A stretch of DNA of 64,000 nt from Pegea sp. RAD2-039 (lineage: Eukaryota; Chordata; Thaliacea; Salpida; Salpidae): assembly GCA_034620365.1 (NCBI GenBank), contig JAQGEQ010000162.1, forward strand, positions 124,001 through 188,000. The letters are read 5' to 3'. Made by a program: the position numbers and the translations under genes. The notes under the pieces are model-generated. The model was not told where the DNA came from, did not search any database, and saw nothing but the letters and a program-made list of their open reading frames with translations. The first letter of the stretch is position 1; the number at the start of each line of letters is the position of its first letter. Shown in pieces: positions 49,640 to 60,110 of the stretch.

Positions 49640-50330
49640 CCAGTCACGTGCTCTTAAAAAACCATCAGCTATTAAATCTGTATAAGCTCGCCTTCGTATA
49701 GGTTTATCCAGGTTGATCATATGATTAGCTATTTTTATTTTTGTTTTTTCAAGGGTTTCATTACTTACACAGTTGAATGATTCTTACCAGTATAGTGCCT
49801 CTAATGGCTACTACTATTTGGGTTGCCTTATTTATATGGGTGAAATTTAAGCTGTATGCTCGTGGTGGTTTAGAGTTAGTTTTTTCAGTAGCTAAGTATT
49901 TACATCATTATTATAAAGGTATCCTATTTGATCAGCTAATGTTGTGTTCATAGTTGCAAGCTTTTTATCAGTGGCAAAGTAAGCTAATGATTTCTATAGC
50001 GCCTCTACCGGTCACTAATGGTTAGGTTGTCACGCTTCGTTCCTTACAAATGTTTTCTGAGTCACGTGCTTATAAAATGTTTATAAAAACGGTTTAGCAT
50101 GAGTAGAAAGAACGTGTGGTTGATAGTAAAAAGGAATTTGAAAAGTTTTTTTGCAATTATAGCAGCGCTGTTAGGCTGATGAAACAGAAGGTCTCCATGA
50201 CATTAACAATTAAGTAACTTTTAATTCAAAAGTCTGAAGAAGATTTTTTCCGTCTACAATATACTAGAAGTAGAGAAAGATTCATTTCATCACTATGGAG
50301 GGAGCTATGAGGGTGCTACTGATTGTTGTT
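49640..50330. repeat. Diverged epsilon-like repeat, two tandem parts
   Basis: Two stretches (around 49700-49900 and 49930-50330) carry the epsilon core 'tatag(c/t)gcctcta' and the following 'cgcttcgttccttacaaatg', but with many changes. They look like older relatives of the epsilon blocks. No EF-hand exon. Confidence 0.55.
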
Positions 50331-50545
50331 TTATGTTTTTAAAAGATAACTTCTTGTTTTTGGATTTACAAATACCAAGTTTGAAAAAAGCAAAATAGCA
50401 AATCTTGTTCCATTTGTAATGTTTGATTTGTAGGATTTAAAATTATTAGTATTAATAAGACTATTAATATTAGTATAATTATTTGTGTGATAATTGTACT
50501 TCAATAAAAACTGAAAAAAGTTAAGAGTAGACTTAAAGTAGAAAA

Positions 50546-50617
50546 CGAAATGGGTCTAATCCTATTGGTTAGGCTGTGACACTTGTTAGATGTAGTGATA
50601 GGGCCACAATACCAGGC
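50546..50617 (-). ncRNA. Internally deleted 7SL-like element, copy 4 (~72 bp)
   Basis: The minus strand reads GCCTGGTATTGTGGCCCTAT, a 7SL 5' end, then passes directly to ACAAGTGTCACAGCCTAACC and GACCCATTTC, the 3' end, followed by a T4 run. The whole interior is gone. This keeps the two strands of the Alu domain and loses the S domain, as in the origin of Alu and B1 SINEs, although here the core is far shorter. Confidence 0.5.
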
Positions 50618-50934
50618 GACAGTAATTTATCAAAATAATTTTTGAATCAATGTATTTATATATATTAATTATAAACAACTGTTTCAATTAATAAGCAACT
50701 AAAGAAATGAAAGAATTTGAAACATTTTATTAATTTCAAGCATTTTAAAGTTTTTTTTCTAATAAATTATGTAAACAAAAGGAATTGTCAACTTCAATGT
50801 AAACTTCATCAACAGATACTGTTGATATCTTCATTGATTAAATGGCTGCACATCAAAGTTCTTCAATTTGATAAATTCATTTCTTACGAACACTAGGGTA
50901 ACAAGTCCAGTACGACAAAAGCTGCTCTGTACCA

Positions 50935-51245
50935 TTCAAAATCAAAAATAGAGTAAGATAGGTGTGTTTACTCAACACAACACTCTTCGGGATTTTCATT
51001 TTAATGTTACTACGAGAAGGCTTTTATACGTGTGTCAAAGGAGTTTATCTTCATTTAAGATCTGATAGAAATCTTTTTAATGCATCACGTCTAAAGACAA
51101 AGAGCAAAGTAACATATCTTCATTTGCGTCCTACTTTTTGCTGATGATGAAACAATTGTTGCACAATAAGCTAAAACCTACAGATGCTGATAGACTAATT
51201 CTCAGCAGCCTGCAACAACTTCGGAATCAAAATCAATTTAAATAT
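50935..51245 (+). mobile_element. RTE-clade LINE reverse transcriptase fragment (dead)
   Basis: The frame at ~50950-51144 reads VCLLNTTLFGIF, then GVYLHLRSDRNLFN and SRLKTKSKV, the finger/palm region of RTE-type reverse transcriptases (family consensus: GCVL-PTLF-IF ... LRSDG-LFN). A frame change leads to LLFADDETIVA, the catalytic FADD motif with both Asp residues present, and a second change to FSAACNNFGIKINL, motif D. At least two frameshifts and three stops make it inactive. The endonuclease and 3' end are not seen. It abuts a beta block at ~51246. Confidence 0.75.
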
Positions 51246-51920
51246 ATTTCTAGACGTCCATCTATTTTGAAGAAATTATTTTGAAATCTTATCTTTTATT
51301 GTTCATTAATATTTTAATTATTTTATAAATCTGTTGTGGCACCCACAAACGCTAAACTTTAAATGGTTAATAAATACCATGAAGATACTGATCCTTCATT
51401 GGAGTTCCACATCAATCCCCAATTTAATTTTTAGAACCGATCGATGTGACGGTTCATGATTATATAAAATTAGAAACTCACTTAAAAGTACAATAAGTGT
51501 AAAGCTGATTGTCTTTTAAAAAAGCTTGCTAAATATTCTACGTATTTCTGCCGCTGTTTTACAGTTGTAAGGGCAATTACGAATATATATATGTTATATT
51601 ATATTATTATATGTTATAAACGAATTTTATAAAAATTTACGTAAAATTGTAGCTGTTTGTGAAATATTTTATCAATTCATGAAATTATTTACTCATTATG
51701 TAATTCTTTTGCAATTTACCTTTTTTGAAGAAGTGAAAATAAAGATGACTCCCTGATGGGTTCATTGTCAGTGACGGCATCATTATTTTCAATATCATGG
51801 TTACTAGTCACCGAAAAATTGTTTTGTTGACTCTAAACAATCAAAATACAATGATGACGTCACAACCGACGTCAACGGCGTCATCTTCTTATATTTGTTT
51901 AGAAAAAGTTCTTCGCTCAG
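51246..51920. repeat. Block beta, copy 4
   Basis: Matches 330-950. A short (tatat)n expansion near 51585-51615 is unique to this copy. Ends at the CRE inverted repeat. Confidence 0.8.
51850..51887. promoter_or_regulatory. CRE-like inverted repeat in beta block, copy 4
   Basis: Perfect GATGACG/CGTCATC arms with TGACGTCA and a central GACGTCAACG. It lies only ~100 bases from the iota CRE cluster, giving several CRE-like sites in ~370 bases. Confidence 0.45.
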
Positions 51921-52399
51921 TTTACTCTTGATCTTTAAATTTCTTAACTGTGATTGATAACTTTACAACCACACAAGTTCACCAGTGACGTCATCGATTC
52001 AATTCGATGTAATACTGTTACAATTGAGAAAGCTTTGACACACATTCAGCATATTTACTTTGGTCACGTGATGGATAACGTTCTTGACGCGTAAATGGTA
52101 GTGGAGTTGATGACGTCGATGATAATGAATTTTGTTAGTGCGTTTCACTTCATTGGGAGTGTAGGGAATGGTCTTCCTGTCAAATTGATACTCAATTGAT
52201 GCTAATGATGACGTCACAAACACTTGTCAATAGAATAGTAGAGATTTTTGAGGTAATAATTGATTGAGAGTAACAGCAAGAGAACAAGCAAGTGATCTGT
52301 CAATAATTCAATCGTGTCATCATCTACTCAGTGATATTTACAAATTAATTCTGTTTTTTTTTAAATTATTTTAATTAATTATCTAAAAATTTGGAAAAA

Positions 52400-52657
52400 G
52401 AAATGGGTCCAATACTACCGGTTAGGCTGTGACACTTATTTAGAGAAATGATCGGATGACTTTGTTAATATTCTGCTCAAAGTACTACAATAGAGAAAAT
52501 TGCCTAAAGAAATCAGGTAGAACATTGAACCAATTAGAATCAGAAAGAAGTTCGAACATCTGATCATAACACAGTGTACACAGCTCCTAACCTCATACCG
52601 TCCACCATCTCAAGCCTCCTAGTAGCTGGATTACAAGCGCACGCCACAACGCCCGGC
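52400..52657 (-). ncRNA. 7SL/SRP-RNA-like element, copy 2
   Basis: A duplicate of copy 1 at very few differences, including the 5' GCCGGGCG, the GTAATCCAGCTACTAGGAGG loop, the 3' CACAGCCTAACCGG and the T5 terminator (52395-52399). Same degenerate interior. The near-identity reflects the whole-block duplication, so it does not by itself show selection. Confidence 0.6.
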
Positions 52658-52992
52658 GAAAATACGTTTTCGAAATAATATTTATACCTTTTTTCTTATA
52701 ATAATATTTCTCCTTAAACATCAATTTCCTAATTTCATTGCTTTTTGAAAAATTACATAAATAAAAACTTGTTTTGTTCTTACTTATTTAATACAAAAAA
52801 AACTCTTAACTAAATTGCTGTGTTAGGTTATCGCACAATTAGTACTTGGAAGCAGCTGTCATCAGACATTGTCATCTTAAGATCACTCGCGTTGTTTAAG
52901 TAAAAGTTGAACTCATCTAATATTGCCAACATTACTATTTATAAATTGTGATTTGTTTTCGTTTTGATAATATTAACTCTATAGGTATTATT

Positions 52993-53072
52993 TGTGAAAA
53001 TGTATGTTAACGAGAGGTACTCTCTTCAGGCATTGTGCCTCGCGTTTATTGTAATAAAAAAATAAAAAAATA
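52993..53072 (+). mobile_element. SINE 3'-end fragment
   Basis: Duplicate of 34095-34175, with the (aaat)n tail altered to (aaaa)n-like runs. Confidence 0.5.
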
Positions 53073-53559
53073 GACAAATGAATAATAGAAATCTAGCAAT
53101 TTTCGCTAAAGACTAAAAATAATTTTAGTTTATTTTAATTTTAAAAACATTACCAGAAAACAATGGAATTATTTTTGTGAAATTTATAATATTTTAAATT
53201 TGTTTTTGTAATTTTGAATTTAAGTTTAACATGAAACGTCAAAGAGAAACAAAACTTGTTTCTATTTTTGTATTTAGTTTGCTATTTTAAATGTGATTAA
53301 GTTACATGCATTTAGTATAGTCAAATTTAAATATATCAATTGACCAACTACAATTTTTGATCACAAAATACAGTTAAATAATGATAAAGTTGAATTCTTC
53401 TATTTAATCAAAGCTGATATTTTGGTTTACATTTTTTGATCACTTAATTCTACATTGGCTTCACTTTCAAAGCCATTAGTAGTCATCTAACATTCTTAAC
53501 GTATTATTGTAGTATCTGTTTTACTTATTAACTTTTACTGTATTGCTAAAGCAAATTGT

Positions 53560-55870
53560 ACACATTTCATAATCAAGCTTTTTCTGGCTTATACTTTTAT
53601 CTTTTAAAATTAAGTTTTGTTGATTTGTACTTATGAGCTAAAGATACAAATTAAACTGAATTGAAATATAACTACAGAACTCATTAACCGTAGTTTTGTT
53701 ATTGAATTTAGATTTACTAAAAACTAATAAAAGATTAAACGATTTACACAAGGTATACATAAAGGATATACTAAATGAAATTATTTAAATGAGCTTCTTT
53801 TACTTTAGCTTTGATTACATGAAGATTTGTTGATAAAATCATTTCTTTCACTGACAAATAGTACAGATTTTCTAATATAGAGTAAACACTAAATTTTATT
53901 CAATTATAAGTTTTATTTAAATAATTTTCTCATTCATCTGATTACATCTGATTATACGATTGTATACAACGAGAAATTTATACAAAAATTCATTTCAACA
54001 TTAATTAATAAAATATTCAACATATACCAAACATAAAACCTCATTTGCTATTCTAATGCATTTGAATTTTTTTATCAAGCTTTAGTTATTACAGCTTGTC
54101 AAAAAAATTGTTTTTGTCCCAATTTGTCTGTCAGGACAATTTCAGTAGTAGCGTATCAAGGTAAAATGTATGACGTAAAGGAAAAAAGAAGTATATGCAA
54201 ATGAAAGGTTAAAAGTAAAATCGACAAAATGAATATTATAAAGATGAAACCATCGATTTTGACAGGCAAGTTTGTGAATGAATAAGCTATTGCAACAAAC
54301 GCACATCTGGCTGCAATGTGATTGAGATTTAAAGATCGTGGAACTATTATCTATCAGAATTGATTTGTTTTGGTTATCGAAAGATGTTGATGAATGTCTT
54401 TAAACTTCACGTTCATCTGCAAATTAAAAAACTGTTTGTTAAACTGTTTGTAAACAAATTTTTGTTTTTGTATTCAAAATTTGATACGTGTTTATAATTA
54501 TTTTGATGTTTTGTAAATAAATAGAAACATTGTCTTCAATCTAAAGATAAAAATTCAAATTATTCCAAAATTGAAAAACAATTTGTGGAATTTTTGTTTT
54601 TAAAACTGAAATAAGTGAAAACAGGAAAAATTTTATTGGTCATTTAAAGCTGTTTTCTCATTTGATAAAAGCAATAATAGAAAACAAACAATCGTTTGAT
54701 GAAAAAACGTTTATTTTGGATCACAAATTTTTACAATTATTACAGAAATCATTTTATAAAAGTTTCTTGGAGTCTTAAATCAAAAAGCTTTTATTTATTT
54801 AAAGTTGAATTATTTATATTTACTTCTAACAAAAAAACTTTGCAACAACAAAGTAGCAACATGAAAGTAGTGACTTTGAAGTCAAAGTAGTTAGCATCCA
54901 AATGCAATTCTTCGTTGATATTAGATGTTTGCTTGAGTCTTTCAAGATAAGATTATAAGAGGACTGCATCAAAACAACAAATATTTTAATGAAAATCATT
55001 GAAACCTGAACAAACTACAAAAACTGATAAACGTTTAGATTTTCTCCTGTTACATTCAGACATACTTATTAGCTGACATTTGTCTAAATAGTCCAAATAT
55101 CTTCATCATCTACCTGAAAAGTAAGATCAAGTCTTAACAAACAAATCTATTAATCTTTTATTTACAAATTACCTGATACTTACCAGATTTTTTTAGAAAG
55201 ATCTCTTTGTTGAAATCTTTATATTGTACCATAATATTTAAGTTTGCTTCAAATCTTAGAAAAAAATTCGTAGATATCAGAATTCTACTGGAATCTATAA
55301 ATACAGAGAAAACCAACAAATAATGTAAACGATTTAAATTCAAAATAACCTGAACAAACAACAGCAACTGAATTCTGATTTTATTATTTTGTATTTAGAC
55401 ATTCTCATCAGCCGAGATTTGTCAATCGATCAGATCATCCACCATTAATTAAAAAAGCTTTACATTTTACCAACAAACCCAGTAACCTTCAATTTTCAAG
55501 TTTTGTTTTAAGATAATCAGTTGTGAAACTCAAAATTTTTATCAAAGTTTAAACATGTAGCTGATGAGATTAATTGTCAAAAATGAGATTTAGTTTTTGC
55601 TAAGAGTTGTTTATTATTTGAAACTGATCAGCAAAGTTCGAACATTAGGAGAAAAATTTGGTTTCTTTGATTCTCTATTCAAAATCTCATCGAATTAAGG
55701 GTAAGTAGTTGTACTCTCATGTGACCTACAAAACTCAAAATGTAGGATTCTGTGAAGAAAATCAATCATTAAAATAAATCACAAGATAGCGCTGTAGTAA
55801 CAATTTACCTGACATTTAAAAAATGTCCATTTATACCATCAAAAGTTGAAACATTTTCAACAAGTTCATA
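53560..55870. repeat. Block gamma, copy 5
   Basis: A long match to 950-3300. It is broken at 55870 by a complete SINE, after which the same gamma sequence resumes (tcttcatcaactccagtattg) for a short way before delta. Confidence 0.85.
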
Positions 55871-56050
55871 TTTTTTTTTTTTTTTTTTTTTATATATATA
55901 AATGCGAAGGAGGTGCCTAAAGAGAGCACATCTCACTAACACACATTCTCATGAGTTTTATATGTCTCCACCTGGGGTCGAACCCGGTACTTCCTAGCTA
56001 GATGTACCTTGTAGCTAGGTGTAGTAACCGCTTCGCCACCAAGCAGGACT
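55871..56050 (-). mobile_element. tRNA-derived SINE with intact Pol III boxes
   Basis: Read on the minus strand: an A-box-like TGGCGAAGCGGTTAC (~56026-56040), a perfect B-box GGGTTCGACCCC (~55974-55985), a body with tgagaatgtgtgtta, the shared tail ctctctttaggcacctcctt, and a tail of ~(ta)n plus 21 A (55871-55891). It sits inside a gamma block whose sequence resumes on the other side, so it inserted after that block was copied. A short ATA/TATA repeat at the borders may be the target duplication. It needs a LINE for movement. It is the only full-length member of this family in the window. Confidence 0.75.
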
Positions 56051-56079
56051 ATATCTTCATCAACTCCAGTATTGTGGAA

Positions 56080-56500
56080 AAAGTAAAGGATGATGTTAAC
56101 AACTAAGACTAATAATCCTAAATTAAGAAATCAATGGTGACACACTATATGAATCATCCAAAAAAAACTTTCCTTCAAGAAATTTTTATCAAATGTGTTC
56201 TATCAAACAAAATATTCAAGATTTACTTTTATATAAACTAGTAGTTTGTAAAAGTCAGAACTGCAAAACTAATTTTATATTTTATCTGCAATTTTTAAAG
56301 CATTTTATAAAATTATTAAGAAATCACAATCTCTTCTAGAGTTCAATCAAAACACACATTTGTATAAAAATAATGAAATTAAAAAAATTGCTTTAGAAAC
56401 TAAAACTAAAATTAATTACTATTATATAAAAGCTTATTTTTATAGAAAGTTAATGAAACAGCTTTAATTATTATTTATTATCCTTATATTTAGAATAAAA
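56080..56500. repeat. Block delta, copy
   Basis: Matches 10610-10980 and 40460-40870, then joins eta at 56500. No gene. Confidence 0.75.
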
Positions 56501-56504
56501 AACT

Positions 56505-56830
56505 GATCTTACTGAGCTATTTTAGTTAATGATGATTTCAAACGGATCAATTTCGGGAATAATCTTTAAAAAATGACTGTCCTCAACTTCATTGAGGTTG
56601 CTACAATAAAAACCATTTTTGATGAAACGTATTTTTAGGAATAAATTTAAAATCATACAAAGCTATATAATTGATAAAAAGAAATTCTTGATTAAAAAAG
56701 TCAACACAAACATTTTTTAAACAAAAGTAATTTTATAATCACCTAGTTAAATGTTTCAGTTTCAAAGTATATGCTCTGCTAGGATCTTCAGTAAAATCTA
56801 AGGAAAAAAAATATTGTATATTTCATATGA
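56505..56830 (-). pseudogene. RING protein gene remnant (eta, copy 2)
   Basis: Holds the equivalents of exons 3 and 4 of the gene at 6135-6866. Exon 4's acceptor AG has become GG, and its frame has a premature TAA (FEIIIN then stop). Exons 1 and 2, which encode the RING, are deleted: at ~56865 the sequence jumps to the equivalent of ~6985. It cannot make a RING protein. Confidence 0.7.
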
Positions 56831-57233
56831 AAAAAGCTTTTGATAATCGTTTTTTTTTTATTTATTTTATTTAGACTCATTTTCATGATTGTACAATAAA
56901 CATTGTATCCTAGATATTAAATTCTTAATTTTGTCTGAAATTATCGTGAATTCTGAATTTACCACTCAAACAAATTATAAAAAAAGGTTTAGTAAAATAA
57001 AAAATGGATACTTAAAAATAAAATATTAAAAATTAGTTACTTTTTTGCTGAACTTCGGTTTATCACCATGATTCAAAAGTTTCTTTTAACTAAATAGTTA
57101 AAATTGTTTTGTATAGAGTTTGGCAGAATAGCTTTTTCTAACAATTATATTTTTCTGTATAATTTTAACTCTTTCTTTAAACAGTTTTTGCCTTTCAGTC
57201 ATTTAAGCAAACTTGTTACCTCTTACTTCTGAT

Positions 57234-57479
57234 ATGTCTTCCAAAGAATATGTTGCTTCTGTTACTCGAAGCAAATGTTGAAACAGATGAGAAAATAAGA
57301 ATATTTCTTTTTGTTTATTTGTAATTGTTTGTTATCTTCAAACTATAACTTTTTTCTGTTGTTTGTAGCTATTGGCAAATGGTCCATTACAATATATAAT
57401 TTCTTATCGATCCAAATTTTTCAACTATTTGAATACTTATGGAGGGTTAACTAGAGAATGTAATTATGAATATCAATAG
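57234..57479 (+). CDS. Exon-like pieces in eta block, copy 2
   Basis: A short ATG frame (MSSKEYVASVTRSK, 57234-57276) ends at a possible GT donor. An acceptor tttgtag opens a 37-codon frame at 57369 (LLANGPLQYIISYRSKFF, ending NYEYQ, TAG 57479) that is open in all three eta copies. A nine-base segment with the ATG is missing from the other two copies. Joined in the other phase the pieces also stay open for 28 codons, so the reading is unresolved. Confidence 0.25.
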
Positions 57480-57769
57480 TAAATTACTTTATAGCAATTA
57501 TTTTATGCTAATTTATATTTTAACCTATTGAACAGCTGAAACACAAAAATGTTTTGAGTACAACTACTGAATTAAAACTACATTACTTCTAATTTTTATA
57601 AGATGTCACAAATCAAATTTTAGCACAAAAAAATACTCCACACTAACATGAGTTAGATAAAAATGTTTCGACTTAAATCATTTTGTTTTCAGCAGAATAT
57701 TTCAACCCTTGTGAAGAAAGCACCAGAAACATTTAAAACTGAATAACAAAAGTAACAGTCAAAAAACTG

Positions 57770-58292
57770 TTGATGAAGATAAAGATGATGAGGATTTGGT
57801 TCTAAATGTTTCTGATATTAGTTACAAAGGTGACATCGAAGATGTTTCTGAGGAAGAAAAAAAATTAAAGGTTCAAATATAAATCTATTAAAGATCTTAT
57901 TTATAATTGCTACGAACAAGCATAAAATATCTAATAATCAAAGTAACTGCAAACACAAACTTATTATTAATCAGCAGTAACTTTTTCTAACATAAATTAT
58001 TCAAAACGAGAAAAATAAATTGGAAAAACAACCGGAAAAAGTGATAAAAATTAATTTTGTTTTTAAACAAAAATTTAAATGAACTTGGTTTATAAATAAT
58101 TTGTTTGCAGCTGAAGTCTTAAAAGAGTTAAGTGAGGAGGATTTTAAAGATCAAAAAGATATTAAAGTGAAGGAGGAAGTTAAACTTGAAAAAGATTTTA
58201 AGTTAAAATGGAAACTTGAAAGTAAAAGAAAAATCTTGTGTGGCCGATTTAAAAAAAATTCAAACATGAATAAAATTTTTAGATCTTTTTAA
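57770..58292 (+). CDS. 3' part of unknown acidic/basic protein gene (eta, copy 2)
   Basis: Counterpart of 7870-8403. The acidic stretch (DDEDLVLNVSDISYKGDIED) is followed by an exon starting at 58111 with AEVLKELSEEDFKDQKD. A 12-codon insertion (near-duplicate VKLEKDFK) and a late one-base change give a shorter end, NKIFRSF. The conserved frame across two copies supports coding origin. Confidence 0.35.
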
Positions 58293-58429
58293 CTAAAGGA
58301 AACTCACCATTAAAAGATCTAAAAAAAGTCATTCTGATATGATTTTAATTTACAAACATATATACTTACTGTTCATGAAAAACAAACACTTTTCACTTGC
58401 TCAAAATATGGAAGTTTTTTTGCACATCT

Positions 58430-60085
58430 ACTTTATAAAAAATTCACAATTCTTTTAAGAGCAGAGAGATATGGATGCTCCCTCATAAGGTCTTCACTTT
58501 AAAAAAGCTCTTTTAAATCTTCAATCCGTTCTAAGATCATTTATCAGGAAGACTCCAATTAGAGAAAAACATTGATTATTAGAAATAAATGTTTGATCAA
58601 TTTATTCATAAATGCTAAAAACGTATTTTTATGGTGACTTTGGTAGTTGACCTTTCATACCAAGAATTAAAATGAATTTAAATTTTTTTGAGACGTCCAT
58701 CTATTTTGTAGAAGTTAGATTTATTCTTATGTTTTATTGTTCATTAACATTTTACTGATTTTATAAATCTCTTGTGGCACCCACAAACGCTAAACTTTAA
58801 ATGGTTAATAAATACAGTAAGGAGACTGTATCCATCTCTCATCATCCTTGAAGATCATAATTTTTGGAACCGTCGAAATGGCGGTGTACGAAAAATATAA
58901 AATTAGAAACTCACTTAAAAGTACAATAAGTGTAAAGCTGATTGTCTTTTAAACGTGATGGCTAAATGTTTTACGTGTTTCTTCTGGTGTCTTACAATTA
59001 TAAAAGCAATTTTATAATTAATTACATATAATTGCAGCTGTTTATGAAATTTTTTCTTGTTTCATGAAATTATATACTCATTATATAATTCGTTTGCAAT
59101 TCAACTTTTTTGAGGATGTGAAAATGAAGATGACTCCCTGGTGGGGTCATTGTCAGTGTCGGTATCATTATTTTCAATACTCTGGTTACTAATCACCGAA
59201 AAATTGTTTTGTTGAATTCAAACAATCAAAAGACAATGATGACGTCACAACTGACGTATACGGCGTCATCTTCTTATATTTGTTTAGAAAAAGTTCCTCG
59301 CTCAGTTTAACCGAAAGTAAATTATATACATTTCATAATCAAGCTTTTTCTGGCTTATACTTTTAACTTCTAAAATTAAGTTTTGTTGATTTGTACTTAT
59401 GAGCCAAAGATACCAATTAAACTGAATTGAAAGATAACTCAAGAACTCATTAATTGTAGTTTCATTATTACATTTAGATTTAGCAAAAACTCACAAAAGT
59501 TTAGACGAATTTCACAAGATATACACAGAAGATACTAAATGAAATTAATTAAATGAGCTTCTATTACTTTAGCTTTGATTACATAAAAATTTGTTGATAA
59601 ATTCCCTTCTTTCACTGATAACTATTACATAATTTCTAATATAGAGTAAACACTAAATTTAATTCAATTATATGTTTTATTTAAATAGTTTTCTCGTTCA
59701 TCTGATTACATCTAATTATACGATTGTATACAACGAGAAATCTATACAAAATTTTAGTTTAACATCAAATAATAAAATATTACACATATACCAAACATAA
59801 AACCTCATTTGCTATTCTAATGTACTCGATTTCTCTTGTCAAGCATTAGTTAATACATCTTGTCAAAAAAATGCGTTTGTCCCAACTTTTCAGTAAAGAC
59901 ACTTTCAGTAGTAGTGTATCAAGCTAGAATGTAAGACGTAAAATAAAAAATTAGTATATGCAAATGAAAGGCTGAAAATAAAAATGACAAGATGAATGAT
60001 ATAAGGATGGAACCATCGATTATGGCAGACAAATTTGTGAATAAATAAGCTATTGCAACAAACGCACATCTGGCTGCAGTGTGAT
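58430..60085. repeat. Blocks alpha, beta and gamma, copy 6
   Basis: Matches 70-1720 very closely. It then enters the kappa pseudogene at ~60090, whereas copy 1 reaches its kappa only after all of gamma. So the same neighbours are joined at different points. Confidence 0.85.
59237..59273. promoter_or_regulatory. CRE-like inverted repeat in beta block, copy 6
   Basis: GATGACGTCACAACTGACGT and a CGTCATC arm, as in the other beta copies. Confidence 0.45.
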
Positions 60086-60110
60086 TGATTTGTTTGTCTC
60101 TATTATCTTT

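Larger units (their letters stand above)
51920..53560. repeat. Block iota, copy 2
   Basis: Near-identical to 33000-34660. Carries its own CRE cluster (TGACGTCA at ~51986 and ~52209, GTCACGTGA at ~52065), 7SL-like copy 2 and the SINE tail. Confidence 0.85.

Noticed and set aside
50022-50040. A further 7SL 3' end (ggttaggttgtcac)
   Set aside because: A short chance match inside the epsilon-like repeat, with no surrounding 7SL sequence or terminator.
55971-56045. A true tRNA gene (perfect B-box)
   Set aside because: It is followed by the SINE body and a long homopolymer tail, and the arms do not make a clean cloverleaf with matched acceptor stem.
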